Shown here in pieces: positions 31,538-43,035 of a stretch of 64,000 nt of DNA (its first letter is position 1; every line of letters starts with the position of its first letter). Both the position numbers and the translations under genes were made by a program. This DNA is from Madurella fahalii (taxonomy: Eukaryota > Ascomycota > Sordariomycetes > Sordariales). The stretch lies in NCBI GenBank assembly GCA_029876055.1, contig CM056875.1:1550001-1614000 (forward strand). The letters are read 5' to 3'. The notes under the pieces were generated by a model, which was not told the origin of the DNA, made no database searches, and saw only the letters and a program-made list of their open reading frames with translations.

Positions 31538-31864
31538 CGCGTCAGGTCTGGGCGCGCTCTCTACTTTGGATATTGGTGCGTGTAAGATGGCTGTACCGTA
31601 AGTGTAGCATAATTCTGCAGATGTAACATGCATAGCGTTCCTACCAAGCCTCGTACTTGGTCGTGCATCAATACTTCCAAGTGGAGAGGAGAGGGGGTAT
31701 AAGATTCTATATCTCAGGGCGTCAAGCCTGTTCCAGTCAAGCAAACCCGCCGTCTATATACCAGTACACGGCACCCAAGTATAGGTGGTAATAGTACAGC
31801 GGAGTGCACGCAGAAGCGCACGCATATGTGCTTCTGTACTCGTCAAGCCCAGCACCCGGGTTCC
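31538..31864. other. Convergent spacer between GEP3 and COX11
   Basis: The 3' flanks of two converging genes. Nothing else is seen. Confidence 0.4.
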
Positions 31865-32913
31865 TCAGGCCCCTGGCGGCCCCTTAAACCTGCCATTTTC
31901 ATCATACCTCGCCTCTGCCGACAACTGTTAGCGACGGTTTGGGCAAAAACACAACGGAAACGAAAACGTACTGAAAAAGGTATAATTCAACGTAACCGTC
32001 TCCACCTGCCGCATATTCAAATCCGTCAACAGGTCCGGATCGAGGTAGAAGAAGACCGGCATATCCACCGTCTCGCCGGCCGCCAGCCGCTGCTCCTCGA
32101 AGCAGAAGCACTGGATCTTGCTGAAGTAGGGCGCCACCTGCGCCGGGGTGACGCTGTACGTCGCGACGCCGATGATGTCCTGGCTCGAGTTGTTGGTCGC
32201 CGTGTAGAAGGCCAACGCCGTCTCCCCAGGCAGCACGCGCACCTCGCGCTGCTGCGGCGTGAACTTCCAGGGGAGGACGTCCGACACTGAGGCCGAGAAG
32301 GTCACGCGGATCCGTTTGGCGTCCGTCACCGGCTCGAGCTTGGCGGCGAGTTCTTCCGAGGTGGTGGAGGCGCCGGAGCCGCCGTGCGCGCGCACGGGTT
32401 GCCCACCCCAGCCGGTTGTTTGGCAGATCTGGAGGTAGAGATAGGCGATTAGTGGGGGGGTTGGTTCTTTTAATTGTATGGTGGGTGAGAGGCCCGGGGA
32501 GGGGTGTGTGGTGGGTTGGAAAATACCATCTTGTACATTGGCACTGAGCCATAGGAGAAGGCGACCGTTCCGAGGATAATGCTGAGCGTGTAGTACCTGC
32601 GGTCGAAGTGACACTGTTGTTCAGCACCTGTCCATCATACGACCCGGCTCTCTCATTTTTGAACACCATCGGAAAGAGGATAGACAGACATCCCAAGAGA
32701 AGCCGCCTACATTGTCGACCGGTTCCTCCTCCTGTAAACCTCGCTCATTCGATCCATCCCCGGTGCTGCCCCAGTCTGCCCTCCGTTGCGCTGCTGCTGC
32801 CTCCGAGGCAAGCTCCGGGAGAAGAATCGGGGGAGCTGCCTGGCGGGGCCTTCGTTGTCGTTGTAGCGGCTGTCGTCGCGCTCGGCTGCCATTGAGTGCC
32901 CGCGCGGCGACAT
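31865..32913 (-). CDS. COX11: Cytochrome c oxidase assembly protein COX11 (CtaG family)
   Basis: Inner-membrane copper chaperone that delivers copper to the CuB site of Cox1. Exons: 32913-32711, 32596-32527, 32428-31972 and 31914-31865, about 259 residues, a normal length. The sequence before the helix is EVYRRRNRSTMYYTLS, and the helix is SIILGTVAFSYGSVPMYKM. The soluble domain has ICQTTGWGGQPV, IRVTFSASVSDVLPWKFTPQ, FYTATNNSSQDIIGVATYSV and the copper-binding FSKIQCFCFEEQRLAAGE, followed by MPVFFYLDPDL. The end is TLNYTFFKARYDENGRFKG. The Cys-Phe-Cys pair is intact. The N-terminal start is uncertain: 32913 is the first ATG in frame, but an upstream presequence exon is possible. Confidence 0.92.
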
Positions 32914-33233
32914 ACGAATCTAGACCAGCTCGGCATGGCCTCGGCGGCCACGCGCCGACCAAAGCGCGGTATTGGGTTCATTGTCGAGCGACCGTGCCTG
33001 GTGGGGTGAAAGGGAGCTGGTCTCGGGATTGTCTGATTGCGAATGACGCCCAAAAGTCAAGAGTCGATGCCGAGCAGGTGATGGACAGCTGGCAGTTCTT
33101 GGCACCCAAGTTCACTTACACCACGGATTGCCCGACGCGGAAATTCATGGATGAATGCAGTGCAAATAAGCACACCTAGCTCGAGCAGTCTGAATACAGG
33201 TGAACGCCGTCCCCGATGCCCAGAAATATATTT

Positions 33234-34874
33234 TTACAGTTCCTTCTCGTGCACCCGACCCTTCATCCCAGTACCGCCAGGAACCCTCGACGCCAGCCGC
33301 CGCGTGGTCGTAAGCCGCTCAGCCAACCCATCCAGAACGCCAACCAAGAACAACTGCACAAGAAATATCAAAAGCCTGAGGATCCGGTCAAAGATGGTGA
33401 GCTGCGGCCTCGTCCCACGGCTAAAGGTTGAGTCCTGGAACTCAAAGGGGATGTTAGCCCCGAGATGCTCCACGGCGACACGCAGTCCGCTGCTGAAGCC
33501 ATCCTCGTGAAATCCGTATTTTGTCCATGCTCCCGCGTAGCTGATTCCGCGCTTGTTTTGGATGTTCCCCAGGTGCTTCTGAGCGCGGATCGCTCCCGGA
33601 GTATACAAGGGGTGACGGTAGGTATACCGCCCCTGAACTGTCTTCGGGTCGGGCTCGTGTAGCGGGTTGAGCGTGACCAGCACGTCGCCAAACGCATCTT
33701 TCGGGATATGCTGTAGGATGTTCATGTTGTACGTCAGGCAGACCTGGTCGATGTTGCCCATGCCGGTCAAGGGGGACGACTTGGTCAGGTAGTTCCAGCT
33801 TGACCAAGCTTTCCGGGACTCGGGCATCAGCGACGAGTCTGAGTGTAGCACCGCCACGTTCTCCGAAGTGCGGAAGTTTTGCAGAATTGCCCTCTCCTCC
33901 TCCGTCGCCGAGTCGCGGATGATTGAGTATGCCTGATCACCGTGTGTGGCCAGGATGACATGATCAAACACCTCGGAGCGACCCCCTTGGGTATGCAGGC
34001 GCACGCGGCCATCGGCCTCATTCGTGACTGCGGTTACCTTGGTGTTGAGCCGTAAGTGGTTGGACGGGAAACCCTTCATGACTCTGTCAATGTACGTTTG
34101 GGATCCGTTTGCGACGGTGAGCCAGGTTGGCCGCGCCGCAACGGTCGAAAGTAGATGGTGGTTCCACCTGTCAAACTGTCAGCATCCCGTGTGTGGGTTA
34201 TACGGGGTCAAGAGGCTGACAGGAATCGGATCAGCGTAACCGCCGGGAAGTCGAGGGCGCACTTATCGGGACTGGTGCTCCAGACGGCCGCCGCCATCGG
34301 GATGAGGTAGTCGTCACGGAACACATTGGAATAGCCCTCTCTCTCTAGATACTCCCCAATTGTCTCTTCGGTCGGCGTGTCCGTCATTAACACATCCAGA
34401 GCAAATTGATTGAAGCGGACGACATCAAAGATCATGCGCCACATCTTGGGTGAGAGCAGGTTCCCCCGCTGGCAGAACAGGGCATCCAGGCTCGACCCCG
34501 CCCACTCAAAGAGGCCCTGGTCCCGCGAGACCGAGAAGGACATCTCGGTAAGCTGTGTCTCGACGCGGATTTTCTTGAGGAAGTTGATGAAGTTTGCTGG
34601 TCCGGTGTTAGTATAGGAGGTGAGGGTGGGGGTTTGGGGCCGACGCACGATAGGTGGCCGTGTTCATGACGATGAAGCCAGTGTCAACCTTAGCCTTGTA
34701 TTTCCCCTTGACGAACTCAACCGTGTTGGTATGGCCGCCAAGCCGATCAGCGGCCTCATAGATGTAGACATCGTGCGGGCTGCGGTTCAGCGCCCATAGC
34801 GCTGCAATCCCAGTACAGCCGCTGCCGACGATGGCAACCTTCTTCCTGGGGTATGGATTAGCTCGTTGGATCAT
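33234..34874 (-). CDS. FAD-dependent amine-oxidase-like oxidoreductase
   Basis: About 511 residues. Exons: 34874-34649, 34596-34221 and 34167-33234, with GT..AG junctions restoring MNTATYPNFINFL and LIRFLWNHHLL. The N-terminal dinucleotide fold is VAIVGSGCTGIAALWAL (GSGCTG at 17-22) with the ribose-binding Glu at about 40 and the RLGGHT motif that follows in the flavin amine oxidase superfamily. The family is the COG2907-type group often annotated as NAD(P)/FAD-dependent oxidoreductase; in bacteria it sits beside cyclopropane-fatty-acid synthase genes. The conserved end is RGISYAGAWTKYGFHEDG. A hydrophobic segment near the C-terminus (LRLLIFLVQLFLVGVLDG) may attach it to membrane. The substrate is unknown. 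An in-frame ATG at 34940 would add 22 residues. Confidence 0.85.
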
Positions 34875-34980
34875 GGGTGGCGGGTAGAGAGCGTGAAGAG
34901 CGTTAGTGCTGGAGGAATGAAGAAAGGAATGACTGAACAAGACTCCATGATATCAGCCACAGCGGCGGGGTAGCAGGACA

Positions 34981-35253
34981 TTATGAAGTCGAGGCACTCG
35001 CGCTCGCCTTGCACAGACTTATGAGTGGTTTGCCGCGGACAAGTACTGTACAGCGCAGCAGCCGTTGGGTGCCGAATAGGAACCCGGCCAGATGCGTCGG
35101 CGCAGCGTAGTTGGCGACACTTTGCCCAATAAGACGTGCGTGTTCAGCTGGCTCCATCCCAGCAGCAAAGGGCAGCAAATCGCAGATCGGGCGGCTGATA
35201 CGACCTAGTTTCGAGCCATCGGGCAGACGCACTGCGCCTAACAAGGCCCGCAT
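34981..35253 (-). CDS. Unassigned short ORF, possible gene fragment
   Basis: A 90-residue frame beginning MRALLGAVRLPDGSKLGRI and continuing ICDLLPFAAGMEPAEHARL. The same frame stays open upstream of the ATG with plausible protein text (IDELHLSITKGQWPVGDK) to a stop near 35353. It could be the last exon or remnant of a larger protein. No family is recognised. It lies in the 1.1 kb between the oxidoreductase gene and the tRNA. Confidence 0.3.
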   Translation of the reverse strand: MRALLGAVRLPDGSKLGRISRPICDLLPFAAGMEPAEHARLIGQSVANYAAPTHLAGFLFGTQRLLRCTVLVRGKPLISLCKASASASTS

Positions 35254-35968
35254 TTTATCGCCAACAGGCCATTGGCCTTTGGTAATCGAGAGATGCAGCT
35301 CGTCAATCCGAGTCTGGCTCCAACTTACATGGGTTCTCCTGATTCAGACATTCTGAGAGCCAGACAGTTGATCGCGCAACCAAGACGTGGCAGGGCAGCC
35401 GTGTTGGTGGACGTTCTGGCACTTCTTTCGAAACTCGACAAGTTCCAAAGAACTCAAGAGACGAGCGTCGAAACATTGCGGTTAGGGGAGGCAGAAGCGT
35501 TCATTCTCAGGTCATAAAGTTCGAGGCAGATAAATCGAAATCCGTGGTTTCCCACCCAGAAATTCACCTAAACCCCTATTCATCTCACTTTGTCCCCAGC
35601 TGCTCGGCCGTTTGCAACCAATTCTAGCCTAGCTAGTAGGGCTGTCCAACAGCCCTAGAAAGGCTTTTTTTGTGAAGGAACAGGGCAAGAAATGGATCCA
35701 TGTTCCGTCCAATCGAGCTCGCCCACATTCCCAATGCCCCATCAACATCGTGGCTTGCAGACAGCCAAACACTCCAAACGGCCCCAGGCACGTGCCCGCT
35801 GTGATATCATGTCGGGAATGCCGCTGATCAGGTGATCGCAGCAAAGAAGCTCAGGATATTGAGAGGAACATTCCATGTACTCCATCTGGATCTCAATGCA
35901 AGAAAGAGAGTGACGTGCTGCCGGCACCAGCAAATATGTAGCATCAAACAGGGGCTCTGTAGCAATAA

Positions 35969-36067
35969 GTCACTTTGGCGGAGTGGTTAACGCGCTGCCC
36001 TGCTAATCCCCAGTTAGCGGCTCAGGCAGTTCCTTCGGGAGCGTAGGTTCGAATCCTACAGGTGACG
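35969..36067 (+). tRNA. tRNA-Ser (GCU) with intron
   Basis: The acceptor stem pairs GTCACTT with AGGTGAC, discriminator G. The anticodon stem CTGCC/GGCAG holds the loop CTGCTAA with anticodon GCT at 36002-36004. An 18-base intron (36006-36023) interrupts at the standard place after position 37. The long variable arm TTCCTTCGGGAG is diagnostic of tRNA-Ser, and the T arm is GTAGG TTCGAAT CCTAC. Confidence 0.95.
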
Positions 36068-36071
36068 TTAC

Positions 36072-36082
36072 TTTTTATTTTT
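36072..36082 (+). terminator. RNA polymerase III terminator
   Basis: Two T5 runs separated by one A, five bases after the end of the tRNA-Ser gene. Confidence 0.8.
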
Positions 36083-38410
36083 GTTTACTCTAATTTATCA
36101 TCAATTTTTCGCCACTCGATCATTCAAGAAGCGAGACCGATCAAGGCAGCATCATTTCGCTCTAGCCAAACGATGCTGCAGTTCAATTCGGTCCAGTGCG
36201 GCACACCGGCGTAACAGTGATCCATTCTCTCCGTCGCATGTGCAGTCGCAGCCATAGCAGTAAGTGGAAAAACTGCCATACTCAGATATGATTGTGGACA
36301 GGGGCAATTATCGTTGGCTGGCCAGTAGCCCGACCGATTGACCAACCGACAGAGCCCACACCCAACTTCGGTGTCTATTGAATAATAAATCGGTTGCCAA
36401 ACGGCTTGGAAATGTCGAGGCCAAACGGGATCGCCCACTCATCGCAAAGCAGAAGCTTGCTAGTAGCAATTCTTGAGACGCCGGATTCCATCTGCCCGGT
36501 TAATACAACCCGATGCACACTGCAATATTGACATCGGGCCTGAATTCTGCGTCCCCGGGGGTACAACTTTCATGGAGAGAAAAAAGAAGGAAAAGGAGAG
36601 AAATTCGGTTGCCAAAAATCGGTAACGTACTTTAAAAAGATTTGGCAAAAGTGGGGCAAAGACAGGTCACCCCACCTAGGTAGCCACCTCCATCCAGCCA
36701 CAAACCCCCTAAAACGGCAACCGAAGCCATGGTCCGTGATCAGAGATAACGTGTAATGTTCCAACAACCCGTTGTTAGAGCTAAAGCTCGCGTATGGGCT
36801 CCCAGGAGGATTTAATTTTGCAATGACCTCGACCTGTCACAACCGTGTATCCCCGCTACTGACAATAAGCCACACAGCACGATAGCACCAGCCACACCAT
36901 CAATAATACGGGAGCTCTCCCACCACCTCCAGGCACAGAAGTTTCGGGCTGCACAATCCGCTCCTTGCAGGGTTCGAGTATTCCAAGCTCTCAGCCGGAG
37001 CTCGACCGTTTAATACCATTCAGGTTTCCGTCTCTGGCTTCGCGAGCATCTCTGGCCGGAAGAGCACCCGAGCCGCTAACATGACTAGTACTGGAAAGAC
37101 ATCGAGGAAATGGCAGGGCAGGATAGGCTGTTCCTCCCCCCCCCCCCTTTTTTTTTTCTTTTTTACCACGGAGACCCGAACACCTCCAACATCTTCGGCC
37201 GTGGCAAACAAGTTCGTCTGCATCAGCGACTGGGAGTTCGGGGGATGGTATCCCTGCTACTGGGGGTATACTTCTGCATGGTGTGGGAATCTGACTTGGA
37301 AAGCCTAACAAGTTGTGATTGCCAAGTTCCTCGATCCTTCCGCCGAGCAGTTTAAGAACGGAGATTGGGGTTAAGAAGTGGGTGGGAGAAATCTACTACT
37401 AAGCGGCCCACCTCGTGACCCCCGGATTCATAACTGTTCTAAACTCGACAACATTTCTTCCCATGGCCTAGGATGTGAATACCTAGTTACCGAGATATTT
37501 ACAGGTGAAATCGATAGCCTTATTTTGTAGTGTTAGTAAATATAAGAGGCTATAATGTTCGTAAAGTCCATAGGCTTCATTTAGGAAGCATGACATTCTC
37601 GTTGATGTTCTCGTCACTGAGTGGTTTGTTATGCGATATCTGCAACAACGCTCGGATATCTCGTCCATATGGCAAGAATGATATCAGACGCCCAAGTTCA
37701 CTTTTGAACCAGTTCTCGCAATCGATTTCAACTTCAAAGCGCCATCCCTAGAATTAAAGGCTATATGTGCTCGTACATCTGCAAATGTACATTGTCATGT
37801 TGAGGAAGGAAGGTTTCTTCAAAATCCGCCTAAGGTATGCCCTCTAACTAGACACGACGGATGAGATCTGTTATTGGCTTATATCGCCGCGCCCACTCCT
37901 TGTGACCTTGCCAGAGGCAGTTGTGTACCTCGTACCGTGCATCGCGTCTACGGTATGTCGTAGAATGTGGTATTCGACGATGTTAGGAGCGGAAGCGGCC
38001 GTGACGACTTGGTAAGACCCTTGGATCATTGGATGTCGGGAAGTGTCGCGATCTGAAAGGTAGTGCTGCCAAGAGTTAGAGCGCAGTTAGCCGCAGGAGA
38101 TCTCCTTTGTATATGTATATACCGCTCAAAGTCTCCCACATATTTGGATCAGAGCAAGGCACACTTTCTCTTCTTTCCTCCTATCAATGCTCTATTCTTG
38201 AGCCTCCTTTTCTCTCCCTACAGTGTCACAGGAAGGATGTTGCGAGGTGCGACAAACTTGTTCGGACTAGGCAGCTTGTAGCATAGCACTGTACAGTTCG
38301 GCGGCAATGCTTTCTTTCAGCGCCGAGCCTACTCAGTGCGCACTCTCGAATCCTGGCGTTCAGCAGCTCCTCACTCAGTTAACCCCCGTTAATGGAATCT
38401 AGCACAAGAC
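36083..38410. other. Gene-free interval
   Basis: 2.3 kb between the tRNA and the kinase-like gene. It contains a striking pyrimidine tract at 37136-37164 and AT-rich text near 37490-37760. No coding frame is convincing. The right 300 bases are pyrimidine-rich and may be the leader of the kinase-like gene. Confidence 0.4.
37136..37164 (+). repeat. C12-T10 polypyrimidine tract
   Basis: Twelve C followed by ten T, one C and six T, an uninterrupted pyrimidine run on the plus strand. Confidence 0.85.
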
Positions 38411-39212
38411 ATGGACAACGGGAACTCGGATTTGGGGAAATCTGTTTCACCGCCAAGGGCAATCGTAAATTTTCCCGGCCGAATATCAACACCACTTGCC
38501 ATTACTGACACTTTCCTCCCAGAACTTCCGCTTTGGGAGCCGCAGCATTACCGCCACAGGCAGGCCAACCGATCGGGAGCACCCCAATGTCCTACGGCTC
38601 TGTTTGCATCACTCCAACCTTCAGCTCGTCATCCAGACACTCCTCCGTTGGCTCCCTTCGCCGCTTCGCTCCTGGGCCTCTCCCTCCTTCCCGGAGTGGT
38701 TTTTACCGGCCAGAATTGTTTTGAAGAAGCAGAAAAATGGGTGGGATGAGGAGTTCGATACGGAAATAGCGACCTACGAGAAGCCCAAATATTTACAAGG
38801 CCTCGTGATTCCGATATGTTATGGCCAAGTCCAGTATGAGGGGACTCTTGCCCTGGTTCTACCGGACATCGGAGGGGTGTGTGTCGCAGAGCCCGAGGGC
38901 GCGGTACTCAGAGAACAAGATGTCCGACCACTCTTTGACCAGACCCTCAGTGCTCTTGCTAGTCAGGGTATCTCGCACGACGATATGAAGCTTGACAATT
39001 TCCATCTCGTCGACACCAGCGGGAACAAGATCATTATGGCTGTGGACCTGGAGCGTATCAACATGCTACCACCCGAGAAAGATCATGCGCGGATGGTGCA
39101 AGCAGATGTTAACTTCCTGATGCAGGAGTATCGAGACCATCTCGAATGCCTACGAGAGGACGGCTTGCTCCCCATGGAGAATGTATCCGCAATGGCTACA
39201 CCCAGACATTAA
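38411..39212 (+). CDS. Small fungal protein-kinase-like protein
   Basis: Proposed exons 38411-38464 and 38523-39212, 247 residues; the GTAAAT donor and CCCAG acceptor join MDNGNSDLGKSVSPPRAI to NFRFGSRSITATGR in frame. The long frame alone has no early ATG. The body resembles a shortened kinase fold: an ARIVLKKQK strand with a candidate ATP-lysine, an acidic helix EEFDTEIATYE with the partner Glu, LVLPDIGG, the catalytic-loop equivalent ISHDDMKLDNFHLV (HDDxxxxN in place of HRDxxxxN), and VDLE where DFG is expected. The activation loop and C-lobe are short. It belongs to a group of compact kinase-like proteins common in Sordariomycetes; whether it phosphorylates anything is unknown. The family call is moderate. 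Confidence 0.65.
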
Positions 39213-40411
39213 GAGAGATGTGAGATTAGAAGTACCCTGGGACTTTATAGATAGGCTAATCTAGTCTACACCTAAGCACCTAGCTGCAGTGCGCAGAGTA
39301 CGGAGCTAGTATACCAAGTGTTGAGCCCAGTCCATATCTCTTCAATTTTGATCAAGTCTGCGTTCAACTTAGCACATTTTTAGCTATGTCGTTGCTATTC
39401 TTATAAGGAGGGTAGTAAAACCGGGCGGGATAGTGGCACCAAGATAAGTGTAATCATTACAACTTTTCGAATATAGCTTTACTGCGGTTCTTGTTGGGCC
39501 ATAGACATCGACCAAAGAAGGCCCGTCTAGAGCGCGCAATACCCATCACACTTGGCCACCAAAGCAAACCAACCTAACCTATCCCATTCACGTCGAGAAG
39601 GGCGCAGCCGGCATAAATCAAAGTTACGGACAAGAGACTCCCGTTGAGCGAAATAGGGAACGGGGACGAATAACTGTGGTCGGGATCAACAACCCCGCAC
39701 AAGAAACGATGACGAGAAAAGGAATGTGATCGAGCCCTTGAGAGACTCAGATGTGAAGGCCACACCGGCATCTTTAAGGCCTAAGAGGACATTACAGGTG
39801 AGCAAGACTTTCCTATGTACCGGTCGTTGTGGGCTGGGTGTTAAATGATTAATAGCAAGGCATAAGTATGCTTCTACAGCATGTCTTGTTGCGTTGCAGT
39901 TTCACTATATGTACGGCCGTTCACATGGACAGCCTAGGGACCCGTGCCTCATGCAGGCATTACGACCCTGATGTCTTCCGCGTCCTGCCAGCATGCCCGC
40001 CGACGAACTTAAGCGGCCTTGGCGGCGCTGTTTCAGTTTATCTGCCATCCATGGCCAATCATTTCCGGGTGGCCGGCAGCCCGATCCTGAACCGAGCGAG
40101 ATCAACACGATGGGCCGCTGCACGACTGAAGTTCACCGGGCGAACGTGAAAGTCATATAGTAGGCCCACGGCCCGCCAACAGAGTAGGTCACGTTAAGCA
40201 CGTGGAGCGGCTTGATGTAACTGCTGTACTAGCGCATGGTGCGGGCAGAGCGACACCCCCCACAGACTCTCTCGGCTCTCTCCGACTGGCTGTTTCTGCG
40301 TTTATAAAGATCGTCTCGAAGTCGGCTTGCCTCATGGGCACCCTCCCCTTTCACCTAGGCACTCCCATGAGAATTTACTGTGATACTCAATAACAACTCC
40401 TAGCGGTCTCT
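39213..40411. other. Intergenic upstream of the NIS synthetase gene
   Basis: No gene is recognised. The plus-strand promoter of the gene at 40412 must lie here. A single AGATAA word is at about 39442, far upstream; no clear clustered GATA sites were seen near the start. Confidence 0.4.
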
Positions 40412-42689
40412 ATGGGTCACAGGATGGTTGTTACATGTAGCCTCAAGCTGGCCCAAGAGGCGGGCATGGAGACTACGTCACGGCTTGTCGCGGCTCTGGT
40501 GAACGAAGGATTGGTCGATGTCACAGCCGAGCATCTCGAGAACACGAACAATGTCTCCAATCTTATCCTACGACAGCCCAAGAGCCAGGGCAGCAGCTCG
40601 GTTCGTATAAAGATATCTTTGCGTCGGGGTACTAGCTATATGCTACTGCCGCCAACGGAGCCGGAGGAACACACTGTCATCATGCCAGGGCTCGACCCAG
40701 CTGACGTAGTTGGTCCCGTTGTGATCGAAGACCTGACAGCATCAAATGCGCCACGACGACTTGAGCACCGCCCAGGGAAAGTGTTCGACGTGGTTGCACC
40801 GTGGATCTGTACCGACCAGAACATGGCGGTTCAACTGCGAGGCGAGTTGGAGAACTCAGCCGACAACCAAGGTTTGTACGGCCTCAACCCCTATACATAA
40901 CTCCTATTGGATCTAATCTAAATAACAGAGAAATGGTTCAAGTATGAACGTTCGAAGGCACCTCCAAAGCTGGGCTCTCCCCTCATCGAGTGGGAGCAGT
41001 ATTGCATCAGAGGCCACCCGAGTCATCCTGTGGGTGCCCACGTCTGACTCTGTTAACCACCCCATGCTGAGATGATGGCCTAGATGCACCGCTCCTTTTA
41101 CGCCAACCCGCCGATGAACCACAGCATCGATGACATAGAGGATTTTCTCATGGCCAGAGTCATCATGATCTCAGTCCCGCGGAATCGCGTCCATCTCGAC
41201 GGGCCCTTCGAAGAGAGCATCGCACCGCTGCTCCAGAGACTGAAGATCTCTACAACGGCCATTCCTGCTGACCGGGTTCTCCTGCCCTGCTTCGCCGCCC
41301 AACTGCCCGCGATACACCAATACTTCGGCACCGATGCGGTCCCAGTGGGCTCGTCCGAGCTGTGCGGTATGCGCCAGGCGTCGATGCGCACCATCTCCAT
41401 CCCGGATTTCCCTTTCCATGTCAAGATGGCCCTCAGCTTCACCATCACCAGCGCCCGGCGCACCATGACGCCCTGGACGGCCCGCATGTGCATCGAGACC
41501 TCGCAGCTGCTCGAGGCCATCGCCGACCCGGAACTCCTGTGGATCGCCCACAAAACGGCAGCCGCCTGCAGCGCTCAAAGCGACTACGAGTCGGCCAAGC
41601 ACCTGTCCGTGATGCTACGCGCGGACCCTGAGCCGCGCGCGCGCGAACTCGGCCAGTGCCTCGTCCTGCCTGTCGCGCTTTTCGAAGTGGATTCGCACCG
41701 CCGCCGCGTCCCACGCGTCCTGGAGCTCTTCAACCTGGAGACGACGCTCGAGGCGCGCAGGGAATGGTTCCGCAAGTGTGTTATTTACTACTATCCATCC
41801 TTACCTCCAAACCAACCCCCACCCAACTTCCCCTTCTCCCCTTCCCCCCATCCCAAACTCTCTTTCTAGTATCAACCCGCCCAATCCCGCTGCACCCTTT
41901 TAGCCAAGTAAGTAAAACCCAACTAACCTCTCGGTTACCCGCCTTTCCCCCGGGGGGCAAAAAGCTACGCGCGCGTGTACCTGCACGCGGTCCTTCCGCC
42001 GCTCCTCTCGCACGGCGTCTGCATGGAAGCGCACATGCAGAACCTGCTCGCGCGCTTCGACGCCGGCACGCGCGTCCTGCGGGGCTTCGTGTACCGGGAC
42101 ATGGGCGGCCTGCGCATGCACGTGCCGACCCTGGCGGCGCGCGGCGTGCGTCTCCGCTCAGCGAGCCTCGTCCCCGGCGCCGTGACGCTGACCGACGACC
42201 TCGAAGCCGTGTGGGTCAACGCGTACCACAACCTCGAGAACCACCTGGGCGGCGCCTTGAGGGCGTTGGGGCTCGGCTGGGAGGATGGGGCCGGCTGGGA
42301 CGTGGTGAGGGAGGAGCTGACGGCGGCGCTGCGAGCGAGCGCTGATCCCGACGGTAAGGCGGAGGAGATGCTGGCCTTTATGTTGCAGCCTACTATGAAG
42401 AGGAAGGCCTTCCTGAGGATGAAGATTGCGGGGATATATCGTGGGGTGAGTACTACTCCCGAGTACCTAGGCTTGTCCATGGGGATTGGGGAATATGCTA
42501 ATGGACCTCTCGTGTCAGCGAGTTTACTGCCACCTGCCAAATTCTTTGGCCTTGCAGGGTAAAAGAGAGGATCATGCTCTGGAGGACGAGCATGCAATGC
42601 ACGACAAGGGTATCGGATGTCGTATCCTATCATCCGGCAACAAGCCGCTCAACCGCACTGACCTGGCAAACACGGTGATTTCTTCGTGA
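40412..42689 (+). CDS. IucA/IucC-family NRPS-independent siderophore (NIS) synthetase
   Basis: ATP-dependent enzyme that joins a carboxylic acid such as citrate to an amine or alcohol, typically in siderophore assembly. Exons: 40412-40871, 40929-41029, 41084-41775, 41965-42445 and 42519-42689, about 634 residues, within the family's usual 580-650. The N-terminal nucleotide-binding motif is IRGHPSHPMHRSFYA at about 180-194. The SMRTISIP and K301 region is followed by SFTITSARRTMTP at 305-317, matching the conserved STMRT and Lys/Thr-Ser motifs. The C-terminal FhuF-like half has HGVCMEAHMQN at 434-444 and YRDMGG at 461-466, the nearly invariant His-Glu-His-Gln-Asn and Arg-Asp residues. The end fits with VYCHLPNSLAL. 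All introns are GT..AG and phases agree. The start could also be the second ATG (40424). No siderophore transporter, hydroxylase or NRPS gene is in the window. The substrate is unknown; the family is confident. Confidence 0.88.
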
Positions 42690-43035
42690 AGATCTCCGTC
42701 CCTGCCGTACTTGGAGGGAAACGACCGAGCATGACTCGGCTGCCCAACACCTAGAACGGGAGTGGTCTTTTGACTCCTTACGAAACCAGTGGCAGTATGA
42801 AATAGACAGGAGAGACTTAAAGCTTTGCTACCTGACTCGTTGCAGCTCGTGAGCGAACGAAACAGCAGTGTCCTTGCGCTGCAATCCAATTTCACTTCTT
42901 CTGGGGAATATCGTATAGCAACAAAGACTTAGGTGCCAGACGACGGAAACCTATTTTTTCCTCCGCAAACACCATCAAGAGACATAGCAACATGACAACC
43001 GAGAAAACATCTCTTCAACCCCGTCTAAACCTAAC
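42690..43035. other. Convergent spacer between NIS synthetase and RRP12
   Basis: Shared 3' flanks; nothing is seen. Confidence 0.4.

Noticed and set aside
30392..31744. Long minus-strand open frame (450 codons) opposite GEP3
   Set aside because: Antisense shadow of the GEP3 exon; low-complexity Arg/Leu text with no motif.
39442..39447. Single AGATAA word as an iron-regulator (SreA-type) GATA site for the NIS synthetase
   Set aside because: It is almost 1 kb upstream and isolated; a lone six-base word is expected by chance.
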